Source of the DNA: Flavobacterium profundi
GTDB lineage: Bacteria > Bacteroidota > Bacteroidia > Flavobacteriales > Flavobacteriaceae
Assembly (NCBI RefSeq): GCF_006491645.1
Contig: NZ_VDCZ01000002.1
Span: 248,001 to 312,000 of the forward strand
Length of the DNA stretch: 64,000 nucleotides
Direction: 5' to 3'
Shown here: piece by piece, positions 9,679 to 19,100 of the stretch
Numbering within the stretch: the stretch's first letter is position 1
How the letters are laid out: every line of letters starts with the position of its first letter
Position numbers and translations under genes: made by a program
The notes under the pieces: model-generated
What the model was told of the DNA's origin: nothing
What the model saw: only the letters and a program-made list of their open reading frames with translations
The model's database searches: none

Positions 9679-11067
9679 TTATTGTTTTTTTGCGATTTGA
9701 GCCATAAGCTCCGCTTCAGCAACTAATTTTCCATTAGCATATGCATTTGCTTGCATGTGGCAAATACCTCTTCTAATAGGAGCAATTAAGTCACACTTAA
9801 ATATTAATGTGTCTCCTGGCAATACTTTTTGCTTAAACTTAACATTATCTATTTTCATAAAATAGGTTAAATAATTTTCAGGATCTGGTACAGTACTTAA
9901 TACTAAAATTCCTCCTGTTTGAGCCATAGCTTCCACAATTAATACTCCTGGCATTACTGGAGCATCTGGAAAATGTCCAACAAAGAAAGGCTCGTTCATG
10001 GTTACATTTTTCAAACCAACCACATGAGAATCTGTCAATTCCAAAATTTTATCAATTAGAAGAAAAGGAGGTCTATGAGGTAACATCTTCATAATCTGAT
10101 GAATATCCATCAAAGGCTCTTTATGCAAATCATAAACAGGAACCTGATTTCTTTCTTCTATCTTGATAATTTTGGATAGTTTTTTTGCAAATTGCGTATT
10201 CACAAAATGACCCGGTTTAGTTGCTATAATTTTACCTTGAATTCTTTTCCCAATTAACGCCAAATCACCTACAATATCAAGTAATTTATGTCTCGCTGCT
10301 TCATTTGGATAATGCAATGTTAGGTTATCTAAAATCCCATTTGGATTAACCGAAATAGATTCTTTATTAAATGCTTTTTTCAAGTTTTCCATCGTTTCTG
10401 AAGAAATTTCTTTATCTACATAAACAATTGCATTATTTAAATCTCCTCCTTTAATTAAACCATTATTCAATAAAGATTCTAATTCATGTAAAAAACTAAA
10501 AGTTCTACAATCTGCAATTTCTGATTTGAAATCATCGATACTTTTTAATGTTGCATTTTGGGTGCCTAAAACTTTAGTTCCAAAATCTACCATAGTTGTA
10601 ATCGTATAAGTATCACTAGGAATCACCGTAATTTCACTTCCAGAAGCTTCATCTAAATAGGAAATTACTTCTTTTACTACATATACTTTTCTTTCTGCTT
10701 CCTGCTCTACAACACCTGCTTTTTCAATAGCTTCAACAAAATATTTTGATGAACCATCCATAATAGGAAGTTCAGAAGCATTTAATTCGATAATCACATT
10801 ATCTAAATCACAACCCACAAGTGCTGCCAACACATGTTCTGGAGTTTGAATCATTACACCTCTTTTCTCAAGGTTTGTTCCTCTTTGTGTATTTACCACA
10901 TAGTTTGCATCTGCTTCAATTATGGGTTGACCTTCTAAATCAACACGTATAAAAGTGAAACCATTATTTACAGGAGCTGGCTTGAAAGTCATTTCAACTA
11001 ATTGTCCAGTATGTAACCCTACTCCTTTTAATGAAACATCGTTCGCAATGGTCTTTTGTTTAACCAT
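9679..11067 (-). CDS. lpxC/fabZ: bifunctional LpxC deacetylase / FabZ dehydratase
   Basis: A 462-residue natural fusion typical of Bacteroidota. Residues 1 to about 310 are LpxC, the zinc deacetylase that commits UDP-3-O-acyl-GlcNAc to lipid A: it starts KQKTIANDVSLKGVGLHTG, has the EHVLAALVGCDLDN zinc-ligand region and ARHKLLDIVGDLALIG. From about residue 320 it is FabZ, the 3-hydroxyacyl-ACP dehydratase: IMKMLPHRPPFLLIDKI, then HFPDAPVMPGVLIVEAMAQ with the catalytic His and Glu. Joining the two balances fatty acid and lipid A supply from the shared 3-hydroxyacyl-ACP pool. The gap to lpxD is 12 nt. Confidence 0.97.
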   Translation of the reverse strand: MVKQKTIANDVSLKGVGLHTGQLVEMTFKPAPVNNGFTFIRVDLEGQPIIEADANYVVNTQRGTNLEKRGVMIQTPEHVLAALVGCDLDNVIIELNASELPIMDGSSKYFVEAIEKAGVVEQEAERKVYVVKEVISYLDEASGSEITVIPSDTYTITTMVDFGTKVLGTQNATLKSIDDFKSEIADCRTFSFLHELESLLNNGLIKGGDLNNAIVYVDKEISSETMENLKKAFNKESISVNPNGILDNLTLHYPNEAARHKLLDIVGDLALIGKRIQGKIIATKPGHFVNTQFAKKLSKIIKIEERNQVPVYDLHKEPLMDIHQIMKMLPHRPPFLLIDKILELTDSHVVGLKNVTMNEPFFVGHFPDAPVMPGVLIVEAMAQTGGILVLSTVPDPENYLTYFMKIDNVKFKQKVLPGDTLIFKCDLIAPIRRGICHMQANAYANGKLVAEAELMAQIAKKQ

Positions 11068-11079
11068 GATTTTTTAAAA

Positions 11080-12096
11080 TTAATTGTTTTTCTTTATTTT
11101 GTCTATTTCTGCTACAATCTTTGGAAGATTTTTAAAGTGCACATAGGATTTTGTAAAATCAGAATAATTAAATGCTGGAGTACCTTGAACAACTTCTCCG
11201 TCTTGTAAACTTTTTCCAATTCCTGATTGCGCTTGAACTTTAACATTATCTCCTATAGTAATATGGCCAACAATACCAACTTGCCCACCAATCATACAAT
11301 TCTTGCCAATTTTAGTTGATCCAGCAACACCAGTTTGGGAAGCTATTACAGTGTTTTCACCAATTTCTACATTGTGAGCAATTTGTATTTGATTGTCCAA
11401 CTTAACTCCTTTTCGGATAATTGTAGATCCTAAAGTAGCTCTGTCTATAGTAGTACAAGCTCCTATTTCCACATTATCTTCTATAATTACATTTCCTATC
11501 TGAGGAACTTTTTGATAGGTACCATCTTCTTGTGGTGCAAAACCAAAACCATCGGAACCAATAATAGTACCCGAATGAATGGTACAATTATTACCTATAG
11601 TAGTTTCAGAATAAATTCGTACTCCTGCAAAAAAGACACAATTATCACCAATTGTAACGTTGTCACCAATAAAACTATTCGGATAAATCTTAACGTTTTT
11701 ACCAATGGTTACATTTTTTCCTATATAACAAAAGCTTCCTAAATACAATCCTTCACCATACACCACTTCTTCAGAAATAAAAGAAGGCTGTTCGATACCC
11801 GATTTCATTAATTTAACCTGATTGTAATATTCTAAAAGTTTCGAAAAAGATTTATAAGCATCTTCAACCTTGATTAATGTAGTGGTTAAATCTTGTTCTG
11901 GTATAAAACTTTTATTAACAATAGTTATTGTTGCTTTTGTGGTATATATATGACTTATATATTTTGGATTGGCAAGGAAAGTTAAAGAACCCTCAATACC
12001 TTCTTCAATTTTGGCAAGCTTTGAAACTTCTGCATTAGGATTTCCTACTACTTCACCTTCTAAAATACCCGCTATTTGTTCCGCTGTAAATTTCAT
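11080..12096 (-). CDS. lpxD: UDP-3-O-acylglucosamine N-acyltransferase LpxD
   Basis: Third step of lipid A synthesis: adds a 3-hydroxyacyl chain to the 2-amino group of UDP-3-O-acylglucosamine. The 338-residue chain is canonical: N-terminal uridine-binding domain ([20 protein letters not shown]), a beta-helix of hexapeptide repeats, the [20 protein letters not shown] segment carrying the catalytic His, and a C-terminal helix ([19 protein letters not shown]). It is the first gene of the lpx block on the minus strand, with the HD-domain gene about 100 nt upstream. Confidence 0.96.
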   Translation of the reverse strand: MKFTAEQIAGILEGEVVGNPNAEVSKLAKIEEGIEGSLTFLANPKYISHIYTTKATITIVNKSFIPEQDLTTTLIKVEDAYKSFSKLLEYYNQVKLMKSGIEQPSFISEEVVYGEGLYLGSFCYIGKNVTIGKNVKIYPNSFIGDNVTIGDNCVFFAGVRIYSETTIGNNCTIHSGTIIGSDGFGFAPQEDGTYQKVPQIGNVIIEDNVEIGACTTIDRATLGSTIIRKGVKLDNQIQIAHNVEIGENTVIASQTGVAGSTKIGKNCMIGGQVGIVGHITIGDNVKVQAQSGIGKSLQDGEVVQGTPAFNYSDFTKSYVHFKNLPKIVAEIDKIKKNN

Positions 12097-12199
12097 TCAG
12101 TTATTTTAAATTATCCAAAACGTAAAAGAAAATGTTTTCTTTTAGGTCTTTTTTTGATTCCATAACATCTTGACAAAAATATAAAATTAAATTAAATAC

Positions 12200-13444
12200 T
12201 TATGCTTCTAATGTTACTTTTGGAAAACATATAAAATATTTAGTTACGGGTTTAGATAAAGCCTTTAAGTTTAATTGGTCTGAAGCTTGTACAACATCTT
12301 CAATTGTTTTGTCTTTTTTAAGAATTCTAATAGGCTCACTTTCTTTACTATAAGCTTGATTTTTAATTTTCCCTTTGAATACAAAATAATCAATATCTTT
12401 TTCAGAAACCTCATGTAATTTCATAAAGGCTTCCTTATATGGATTTAAAATATCTTTATGTGGTTTTTCTTCTAGCATTCTAATTTTTAGTAAATCTCGA
12501 TTAATAATCATTTTACACAAACTAGAAAGTACAAAATCATCATTAAATTGCCACGTTTTAATTGCACTTAATACATCATAATCATCTAAATAGGAAAATG
12601 TATCCAAAATTTCTTTTGTAAAATGAGTTAATTCCACCTTGTTCTGTAAAAAAAATTGCAAAGGTTTACTACATTCCAATGTAATCCCTTTATGAGTTAA
12701 TTCTTTGGCTCTTTTTAAAATTTTGGTTAAAATTAATTCTGCAACAACTGAAGTTTTATGCAAATAGGCCTGCCAATACATTAACCTTCTGGCTACTAAA
12801 AACTTTTCAACTGAGTAAATTCCTTTTTCTTCTATGACTAAATAATCATCCTGTACGTTCATCATTTGAATCAAACGCTCACTGTTGATATTTCCTTCAG
12901 CAACTCCACTGTAAAAACTATCTCTACGCAAATAATCCATTCGATCCATATCCAACTGACTCGAAATAAGTTGCAACATAAATTTTCGATGATACTCCCC
13001 TTTAAAAATCTCAATAGCTAAAGACAATTTACCTTTAAAATCTTTATTTAATTGCTCCATAAATAACAATGACAGCTGCTCGTGATGCACATCTTCTACA
13101 ATACTGTGCTCCATGGCATGACTAAAAGGTCCATGTCCAATATCATGCAATAAAATTGCAATGTACAAAGCATTCTCTTCTTCATCGGAAATAGCAACTC
13201 CTTTGAATGTTAAAGTTTGTACAGCCTTTTGCATAATGTGCAAACAACCTAATGCATGATGGAAACGAGTATGATGGGCTCCAGGATAGACTAAATAAGT
13301 CATTCCCATTTGTGAAATTCTCCTTAATCTTTGAAAATAAGGATGTTGAATTAAATCGTAAATTAAAGAATTGGGTATTGTAATAAATCCGTAAATAGGA
13401 TCATTAAATATTTTAAGCTTATTAGTAGCGTTCACGTAGTACAA
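12200..13444 (-). CDS. HD-domain phosphohydrolase (dNTPase/SAMHD1-like)
   Basis: A 414-residue soluble metal-dependent phosphohydrolase. The HD pattern is clear: TRFHHALGCLHIM, then ILLHDIGHGPFSH with the His-Asp pair, and the later QLDMDRMDYLRRDSFYSG that carries the distal Asp. This layout is that of the SAMHD1/YdhJ type, so the likely substrates are deoxynucleoside triphosphates or related nucleotides; this is not shown by the sequence alone. It is commonly found beside lpxD in Flavobacteria. A gap of about 165 nt separates it from the divergent gene at 13611. Confidence 0.85.
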   Translation of the reverse strand: MYYVNATNKLKIFNDPIYGFITIPNSLIYDLIQHPYFQRLRRISQMGMTYLVYPGAHHTRFHHALGCLHIMQKAVQTLTFKGVAISDEEENALYIAILLHDIGHGPFSHAMEHSIVEDVHHEQLSLLFMEQLNKDFKGKLSLAIEIFKGEYHRKFMLQLISSQLDMDRMDYLRRDSFYSGVAEGNINSERLIQMMNVQDDYLVIEEKGIYSVEKFLVARRLMYWQAYLHKTSVVAELILTKILKRAKELTHKGITLECSKPLQFFLQNKVELTHFTKEILDTFSYLDDYDVLSAIKTWQFNDDFVLSSLCKMIINRDLLKIRMLEEKPHKDILNPYKEAFMKLHEVSEKDIDYFVFKGKIKNQAYSKESEPIRILKKDKTIEDVVQASDQLNLKALSKPVTKYFICFPKVTLEA

Positions 13445-13610
13445 ATTTTATAACAAAGATAAGGTTTTATAAAAGACTAATTAAAACATTTAAACACATT
13501 ATTGTATACTGTAAGACACCGATTTAAATAACCCAATTTTAACGCTTGTTCATTTTACAACTACAATAAAAACGTTATTTTTGTAACTCTATTAGAATCA
13601 ATATTTTAAA

Positions 13611-14312
13611 ATGAAAACTACTTTCTCTTTAAAAATAGAATTAGACGCTATAAAAGATAATATTTCATTACATTCTGATGATTTTAAATTCCAAACGATT
13701 ACAATTGAAAAATCCACAAGTATAAAAGAACGTTTGAACAAATCAGATGGAAACCTTCAAAACACATTTGATTTTAACCAATTGGAATCAGAGCGAATTT
13801 ATTCCTTATCAGCTATTAAAAAAATTTGTTTGGCTAATAGACTTCGTTTTTTAGACACCCGATTTTATAAAAATGAGTATCCAGAAGCTGTTATTCAAAG
13901 TATTAAACAATTTGAAGAACTACATCAAACAGAACTACAACATTTTAAAATCGTAGCACCTAAAAGCAATTTTAAACTTCATAATTATGATGACCCTCTG
14001 CTATTTATGAGTTTAGGAAACGACTATTATTATCTGTTAGACTATTGGGGAAATGATTTACATTGGACAAGAAAAATAAAAGCTTTACCACTAAAAAACC
14101 TACTTAATTTAACCCTTTTTACAATAGTTATAAGTACACTTCTCACCTATTTCATACAGCTTTTTAAAACCGAATCTTTAACTACTAGCTACCAAATAAT
14201 TATTTTTCTTTTCACTTGGAAATCGGTTATTGCAATTGTTTGCTATTATATCATAAAAACAGGAAATAATGTAAGTGAATACAATTGGAACAGTGAATTT
14301 TATAACAAGTAG
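13611..14312 (+). CDS. uncharacterised protein with two C-terminal membrane helices
   Basis: Not recognised as a named family. The 233-residue chain is soluble over about residues 1-165, then has two hydrophobic segments (LLNLTLFTIVISTLLTYFIQ and a second around 195-215), suggesting a cytoplasmic domain tethered to the inner membrane. It lies just upstream of porX on the same strand with an 87-nt gap. A TATTTTTG box at 13576-13583 may be its -7 promoter element. No catalytic motif is visible. Confidence 0.65.
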   Translation: MKTTFSLKIELDAIKDNISLHSDDFKFQTITIEKSTSIKERLNKSDGNLQNTFDFNQLESERIYSLSAIKKICLANRLRFLDTRFYKNEYPEAVIQSIKQFEELHQTELQHFKIVAPKSNFKLHNYDDPLLFMSLGNDYYYLLDYWGNDLHWTRKIKALPLKNLLNLTLFTIVISTLLTYFIQLFKTESLTTSYQIIIFLFTWKSVIAIVCYYIIKTGNNVSEYNWNSEFYNK

Positions 14313-14399
14313 TTAAATTTTCTTAAAAGTGTTATTTTTATACAATTTTTAATACAATACTCGTTTATTAAGTATTAAATTGCATAAAATTTCAAATAA

Positions 14400-15953
14400 A
14401 TGAACAAAATAAAAATATTATGGGTCGATGATGAAATTGATCTTTTAAAGCCGCATATCCTTTTTTTAGAGAAGAAAAACTATGAAGTAACCACTTGTAA
14501 CAATGGACAAGACGCTATAGACGCTTTTGAAGAGAATAATTTTGATGTTGTATTCTTAGATGAAAATATGCCAGGATTGAGTGGTTTAGAAACCTTATCC
14601 GAAATTAAAGAAAAAAAATCTTCTGTTCCTGTAATTATGATTACAAAAAGTGAAGAAGAATATATCATGGAAGAAGCCATTGGTTCCAAAATAGCTGATT
14701 ATTTAATCAAGCCTGTCAATCCCAATCAAATTTTATTAAGTTTAAAAAAGAATTTAGACCATTCCCGTTTGGTTTCTGAAAAAACGACCTTAGATTACCA
14801 AAAAGAATTTCGAAAAATAGCTATGGATATGGCTATGGTACGTTCTTTTGAAGATTGGGTTGAGTTGTACAAACGACTTATTTATTGGGAAATGGAACTC
14901 GAAAATATATCGGATCAAGGTATGGTTGAAATTTTGGAAAGCCAAAAAACAGAAGCCAATGTTCAATTTGGAAAATTTATTGAACGTACCTATGAAGATT
15001 GGTTTGATGAAACAGAAGATAAACCCATTCTTTCACACAAATTATTTGGTGAATTAGTTGCTCCCGAAATTAGAAAAAAAGACAAACCTATCCTTTTTAT
15101 TGTAATTGATAATTTGCGTTATGACCAATGGAAAGCCTTTGAAAATATTGTGAATAATCATTATAAACTAGAAAAAGAAGTCAGTTATTTTTCTATCTTA
15201 CCTACAGCAACACAATATGCAAGAAATGCTATTTTCTCTGGTTTGACACCTTTGGAAATGGAAAAGAAATTTCCAGAATATTGGAAAAATGATATTGATG
15301 ATGGTGGTAAAAATTTATATGAAGGAGAGTTTCTTACGGAACAATTGAAACGATTAGGTCTCAATATTAAACAAGAATATTATAAGATTACTAATTTTAA
15401 AGATGGTAAAAAGCTAGCGGAAAATTTCAAAGGCTTGAAAGGTAATGATTTAACTACTATCGTATATAATTTTGTAGATATGCTTTCACACGCTAAAACC
15501 GAAATGGAAGTAGTAAAAGAATTAGCTTCTGATGATAAAGCATATCGATCATTAACAGTTAGCTGGTTTAAAAACTCTCCTTTATTAGACATGATTCAAC
15601 AAGCTCAAAAACAAGGATTTCGATTAATAATCACTACAGATCACGGTACTATAAATTGTAAAAATCCTTCAAAAGTTATTGGAGATAAAAATACCAGCTT
15701 AAATTTACGCTATAAAACGGGACGAAGTTTAACGTATGAAGATAAAGATGTGTATGCCGTAAAAGATCCTAAAAAAATAGGACTTCCTGCTTTAAATATG
15801 AGCAGTTCTTTCATTTTTGCAAAAAACGATTTATTTTTAGCTTATGTAAATAATTTCAATCATTATGTAAGTTATTATAGAAATACTTACCAACATGGAG
15901 GCATTTCGTTGGAAGAAATGATTATTCCGTTTTTAGTATTGGAACCTAAATAA
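14400..15953 (+). CDS. porX: PorX: response regulator with PglZ-type phosphatase domain
   Basis: Regulator of the type IX secretion system in Bacteroidota. Residues 1-120 form a CheY receiver with the acidic pair in WVDDE, phospho-acceptor D54 in FLDENMPG and the conserved Lys in LIKPVN. A helical linker follows. The rest is an alkaline-phosphatase-like PglZ domain: FIVIDNLRYDQW (metal Asp), LPTATQYARNAIFSG (nucleophilic Thr), TTDHGT (metal Asp-His) and the C-terminal HGGISLEEMIIP. PorX is known to be phosphorylated by PorY and to hydrolyse cyclic or linear oligonucleotides. The histidine kinase is not in the window. A hairpin follows the stop. Confidence 0.94.
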   Translation: MNKIKILWVDDEIDLLKPHILFLEKKNYEVTTCNNGQDAIDAFEENNFDVVFLDENMPGLSGLETLSEIKEKKSSVPVIMITKSEEEYIMEEAIGSKIADYLIKPVNPNQILLSLKKNLDHSRLVSEKTTLDYQKEFRKIAMDMAMVRSFEDWVELYKRLIYWEMELENISDQGMVEILESQKTEANVQFGKFIERTYEDWFDETEDKPILSHKLFGELVAPEIRKKDKPILFIVIDNLRYDQWKAFENIVNNHYKLEKEVSYFSILPTATQYARNAIFSGLTPLEMEKKFPEYWKNDIDDGGKNLYEGEFLTEQLKRLGLNIKQEYYKITNFKDGKKLAENFKGLKGNDLTTIVYNFVDMLSHAKTEMEVVKELASDDKAYRSLTVSWFKNSPLLDMIQQAQKQGFRLIITTDHGTINCKNPSKVIGDKNTSLNLRYKTGRSLTYEDKDVYAVKDPKKIGLPALNMSSSFIFAKNDLFLAYVNNFNHYVSYYRNTYQHGGISLEEMIIPFLVLEPK

Positions 15954-15958
15954 AAAAA

Positions 15959-15992
15959 CTCCAAAGAGATTTAGAAATAAGTCTCTTTGGAA
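15959..15992. terminator. hairpin after porX
   Basis: CCAAAGAGA and TCTCTTTGG form a 9-bp stem over a 12-nt loop right after the porX stop. The A-run lies before the stem rather than a T-run after it, so termination on the plus strand may be weak. Confidence 0.5.
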
Positions 15993-16016
15993 TAAAAAGT
16001 ATAAACCGCATTTTAT

Positions 16017-16430
16017 ATGATGATAAACTTTACTCTAGATGAAATTCAAGAGGTAGTCAAACAGATTCTTGCTACACCAAGACTTAAAAAAGTAATTACA
16101 TTTCATGCCACTATGGGTGTTGGAAAAACAACACTTATTAAAGAATTAGTCAAACAATTAGGCGTAAATGATACTTCCAGTAGTCCCACTTTTTCTTTGG
16201 TTAATGAGTATCAAACCAAGGAAGGAGAAACGATTTATCATTTCGATTTATACCGCTTAAATAGCGAAGAAGAAGCCTATGACATGGGTATTGATGAATA
16301 TTTCTATTCAGGGAATTGGTGCTTTATCGAATGGCCTGAAAAAACTCCTAATCTCATTCCAATTGACCATGCTAGCATTCATATGAAAACCACTAAAAAT
16401 GGGACTCGAGAATTGATTTTAAAAAATTGA
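16017..16430 (+). CDS. tsaE: tRNA threonylcarbamoyladenosine synthesis ATPase TsaE
   Basis: P-loop ATPase that works with TsaB and TsaD to make t6A at position 37 of ANN-decoding tRNAs. The 137 residues include the Walker A box MGVGKTTLIKEL, the SSPTFSLVNEY segment, HFDLYRL and FIEWPEK, all hallmarks of the family. The start is MMINFTLDEIQEVV, with the second Met equally possible. It lies between porX and alanine dehydrogenase, an arrangement common in Flavobacteria. Confidence 0.95.
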   Translation: MMINFTLDEIQEVVKQILATPRLKKVITFHATMGVGKTTLIKELVKQLGVNDTSSSPTFSLVNEYQTKEGETIYHFDLYRLNSEEEAYDMGIDEYFYSGNWCFIEWPEKTPNLIPIDHASIHMKTTKNGTRELILKN

Positions 16431-16536
16431 TACTTTCTAAAAAATGATGCAATTGTTTTTTATACTATCTTTTTTCATATTCTTTTTTTAAATTTTAAAA
16501 TTATTCCTAAATTGGCTCAACTTTACAAAAAACAAC

Positions 16537-17733
16537 ATGTCAACTTTTAGTCCTTTTTCAAAAATGCAATTGCTTCCTCAAGAAGAGAAATTGGAAATTA
16601 CTAAGCACAAAAGCGAGTTATTCATAGGTATTCCAAAGGAGACATCCTATCAAGAAAGACGTATTTGCTTAACACCAGATGCAGTGAGCTCTTTAACTTC
16701 TCATGGACATCGCGTCATGATTGAAGCAGGCGCTGGAGAAAGTTCAAGTTATTCCGATAAAGAATATTCAGATGCAGGTGCTGAAGTTACAAACGACCCT
16801 AAAAAAGTATTTAGTTGCCCAATTATACTAAAAGTGGAACCGGCCACTTTACCTGAAATAGAGATGATGAATCCACAAACTATCATTATTTCAGCCATAC
16901 AATTAAAAACCCAACGCAAAACGTATTTTGAAGCTTTAGCCACTAAAAGAATTACAGCGCTAGCTTTTGAATTCATAAAAGATGAAGACGGATCCTACCC
17001 TGCCGTTAAATCATTGTCAGAAATAGCAGGAATTGCTTCCATACATATAGCTGCCGAATTAATGATCAATCAAAATATTGGAAAAGGCTTGCTTTTTGGA
17101 AATATAACAGGCGTTCCTCCAACAGAAGTAGTCATTTTAGGCGCTGGAACCGTAGCAGAATATGCGGCAAGAACCGCATTAGGCCTTGGAGCTAGTGTAA
17201 AAGTATTCGATAATTCCATTACCAAATTAAGACGTTTACAAAATACTTTAAATCAAAGAATTTTCACATCTACTATTCAAGAAAAATCGGTACTCAAAGC
17301 TCTTCGAAGATGTGATGTTGCCATTGGTGCCATGCGTGGAAAAAACAGAACTCCTATTGTGGTTACTGAAACTATGGTAGAACACATGAAAAAAGGAGCT
17401 GTAATTGTAGACGTTAGTATCGATACAGGAGGTTGTTTTGAAACCTCAGAAGTAACGACACACGAAAGACCTACATTTATAAAAAACAATGTCATTCATT
17501 ATTGCGTGCCTAATATTCCGTCTAGATATTCTAAAACAGCTTCGCTTTCAATTAGCAATATCATCACTCCTTTCCTGCTTCAAATTGCAGATGATGGTGG
17601 TATTGAAAGCGCCATTCGCTGTAATAGAGGCTTAAAAAACGGAATTTACTTTTATCACGGTTTACTAACGAATAAATCCATTGCAGATTGGTTCAATTTA
17701 GAACATCGCGATATTAATCTAATTGTTTTTTAG
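16537..17733 (+). CDS. ald: alanine dehydrogenase
   Basis: NAD-dependent enzyme that interconverts L-alanine and pyruvate plus ammonia. The 398-residue chain has the N-terminal IGIPKETSYQERRICLTPD block (family signature), the substrate-binding Lys in ILKVEP and a Rossmann domain beginning VVILGAGTVAEYAARTALGLGA. It ends in a C-terminal segment AGAxAINR-like (SAIRCNRGLKNGIYFYHGLL). About 25 extra residues precede the conserved core compared with Bacillus enzymes; this extension is usual in Bacteroidota. A hairpin-rich repeat begins at the stop codon. Confidence 0.9.
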   Translation: MSTFSPFSKMQLLPQEEKLEITKHKSELFIGIPKETSYQERRICLTPDAVSSLTSHGHRVMIEAGAGESSSYSDKEYSDAGAEVTNDPKKVFSCPIILKVEPATLPEIEMMNPQTIIISAIQLKTQRKTYFEALATKRITALAFEFIKDEDGSYPAVKSLSEIAGIASIHIAAELMINQNIGKGLLFGNITGVPPTEVVILGAGTVAEYAARTALGLGASVKVFDNSITKLRRLQNTLNQRIFTSTIQEKSVLKALRRCDVAIGAMRGKNRTPIVVTETMVEHMKKGAVIVDVSIDTGGCFETSEVTTHERPTFIKNNVIHYCVPNIPSRYSKTASLSISNIITPFLLQIADDGGIESAIRCNRGLKNGIYFYHGLLTNKSIADWFNLEHRDINLIVF

Positions 17734-17819
17734 GGCATTCCCTTCGGTCGCGCTATTCGTTATATCTTTTATTTTCTCTATGGATAAAATAAAAGGATGT
17801 CACTCCTATCGCTAATGCT
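17732..17819. repeat. REP-like hairpin element after ald
   Basis: An 88-bp stretch that starts inside the ald stop and is locally GC-rich at its ends (GGGCATTCCCTTCGGTCGCG) with an AT-rich central stem. ATCTTTTATTTT pairs with AAAATAAAAGGAT around a short loop. From memory, very similar gggc-ttcggtcg...aaaggatg...tcgctaa units are scattered through Flavobacteria genomes; only one copy is seen here. It could end transcription or protect the ald mRNA. Confidence 0.55.
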
Positions 17820-17830
17820 AACCAAAATAG

Positions 17831-17838
17831 TATATTTG
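17831..17838 (+). promoter_or_regulatory. -7 promoter element for DUF4258 gene
   Basis: TATATTTG matches TAnnTTTG exactly and lies 14 nt before the ATG at 17853, which implies a very short leader. No clear TTG is seen about 19 nt further upstream. Confidence 0.45.
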
Positions 17839-17852
17839 CAAAAAAAAATCAT

Positions 17853-18239
17853 ATGAAGCTTAAATACAGATTAGCTTATTACTTATTTGGATTATTATTA
17901 GGCCTGTTTTTCGTTATCAAATTCTTAGGTGCAAAAGCTGAAGCCAAAGGAGTTGAATTTTGTTATTTACCCAATTGTAGAGTTTTAAAAGAATTAAGAA
18001 GTAAACCACTCGATTTTTCACCAGAAACAAAATCGATTTTAACACAAGATTGGATTTCTTTAGAAGATATAAAAGCCACTTTAAAATATGGAGATGTAGA
18101 TTTTTCTAAAAGTAATTTACCATACAATAATGGAAAAATTTATATTATAGAAGGCAAAACTACTCAAAATGAAGAAATTAACATTACCATGATTAATTAC
18201 CCTTCAAAAGTGGTTTTGGAAAAGATTGAAAAAAAATAA
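17853..18239 (+). CDS. DUF4258-like membrane-anchored protein
   Basis: A 128-residue protein with one N-terminal membrane helix (LAYYLFGLLLGLFFVIKFLG) followed by a small extracytoplasmic domain. The domain contains FCYLPNCRVLKELRSKPLDFS and, near the end, GKIYIIEGKTTQNEEINITMI, the strand pattern of DUF4258. Its function is unknown. It is transcribed toward tRNA-Val, whose own promoter begins about 20 nt beyond the stop. Confidence 0.7.
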   Translation: MKLKYRLAYYLFGLLLGLFFVIKFLGAKAEAKGVEFCYLPNCRVLKELRSKPLDFSPETKSILTQDWISLEDIKATLKYGDVDFSKSNLPYNNGKIYIIEGKTTQNEEINITMINYPSKVVLEKIEKK

Positions 18240-18257
18240 TTTTTTTATTAAAAACAC

Positions 18258-18287
18258 TTGCAGATACAAATAAACCTTGTATATTTG
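18258..18287 (+). promoter_or_regulatory. promoter of tRNA-Val
   Basis: TTG at 18258-18260, exactly 19 nt, then TATATTTG at 18280-18287: a textbook Bacteroidota housekeeping promoter. The mature tRNA starts 37 nt after the -7 box. Confidence 0.85.
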
Positions 18288-18323
18288 CACTCGCAATCCA
18301 GGAATATTGGTTGCGATTCATTG

Positions 18324-18398
18324 GGGCGATTAGCTCAGCTGGTTCAGAGCACCTCGTTTACACCGAGGGGGTCGGGGGTTCGAACCCCTCATCGCCCA
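18324..18398 (+). tRNA. tRNA-Val (anticodon TAC)
   Basis: Full cloverleaf. The acceptor stem is GGGCGAT (18324-18330) with ATCGCCC (18391-18397); the D arm is GCTC/GAGC. The anticodon stem CCTCG/CGAGG encloses TTTACAC with TAC at 18359-18361. The T arm has GGGGG-TTCGAAC-CCCTC. The discriminator is A at 18398. The CCA end is not encoded (ACAAAA follows), so it must be added after processing. A terminator follows within 10 nt. Confidence 0.97.
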
Positions 18399-18406
18399 CA
18401 AAACTT

Positions 18407-18434
18407 AAATCCTACAGAAATGTAGGATTTTTTT
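18407..18434 (+). terminator. intrinsic terminator of tRNA-Val
   Basis: AAATCCTACA and TGTAGGATTT form a 10-bp stem with a 4-nt loop, followed by a T-run. Confidence 0.85.
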
Positions 18435-18579
18435 GTTTCTACTTTTCTCTAAAAAATCCTATTTTTTATTTTCAATTTTGGATTATTCAAAAAAATTTCT
18501 TTTTCAATCAAAAAATACGTATATTTAAGACACGCTTTTCTCAAATCTGAAACTATTACTTAACTTAACACCGTAATAA

Positions 18580-18978
18580 ATGATAAAAAACTACCTACTC
18601 ATTTTACTGCTTTTTAGTCCATTTTATTCTAGCCAAGCACAAAATATCAATTTAAGTGAAGAAGAAGTTCTAAAAACCTTATGCCATACTTGGAGTTTAA
18701 GTTCCGCGTCCATTAAAGGCAAACCCATTCAAATTGATTTAGACTTTAAGGTTCAGTTTAATAGTGATTACTCCTATTTCTTACTCAGCAATCCTGAAAA
18801 TCCAGGAAAATGGATGTATAATAAACAAGGAAAGTATATAGAATTAAGAACCAATAACAGAATTGCTCGAATTACTTACCTAAATAAGAATGAATTAATC
18901 TTTATTGAAATGGATATTGATGAATATCAAAGAGTCACACCACAAAATTCTCAATTTCATTTTATCAGGAATGAATAA
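18580..18978 (+). CDS. small secreted protein, lipocalin-like
   Basis: A 132-residue exported protein: signal peptide NYLLILLLFSPFYSSQAQ with the AQA-Q cleavage context frequent in this group. The mature part reads like a small beta-barrel: LCHTWSLSSASIKGKPIQ, FKVQFNSDYSYFL, GKWMYNKQGKYIELRTNNR and a closing strand HFIRNE. This is the pattern of lipocalin-like proteins of Bacteroidota. No ligand can be inferred. It stands alone between tRNA-Val and the GH92 pair. Confidence 0.6.
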   Translation: MIKNYLLILLLFSPFYSSQAQNINLSEEEVLKTLCHTWSLSSASIKGKPIQIDLDFKVQFNSDYSYFLLSNPENPGKWMYNKQGKYIELRTNNRIARITYLNKNELIFIEMDIDEYQRVTPQNSQFHFIRNE

Positions 18979-19100
18979 AATCAATATTTATTAAATTATA
19001 GCCAATTTTAACTATACAACAACTCAACTTATTTATCACCATGTTTTTCAAAAGATGATAATTAAGTATATTTGAAGAATATAAATAATAATTTTCTTCA

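Noticed and set aside
18311..18550. Open frame covering tRNA-Val
   Set aside because: It translates through the tRNA and its terminator; the RNA gene explains the conserved bases.
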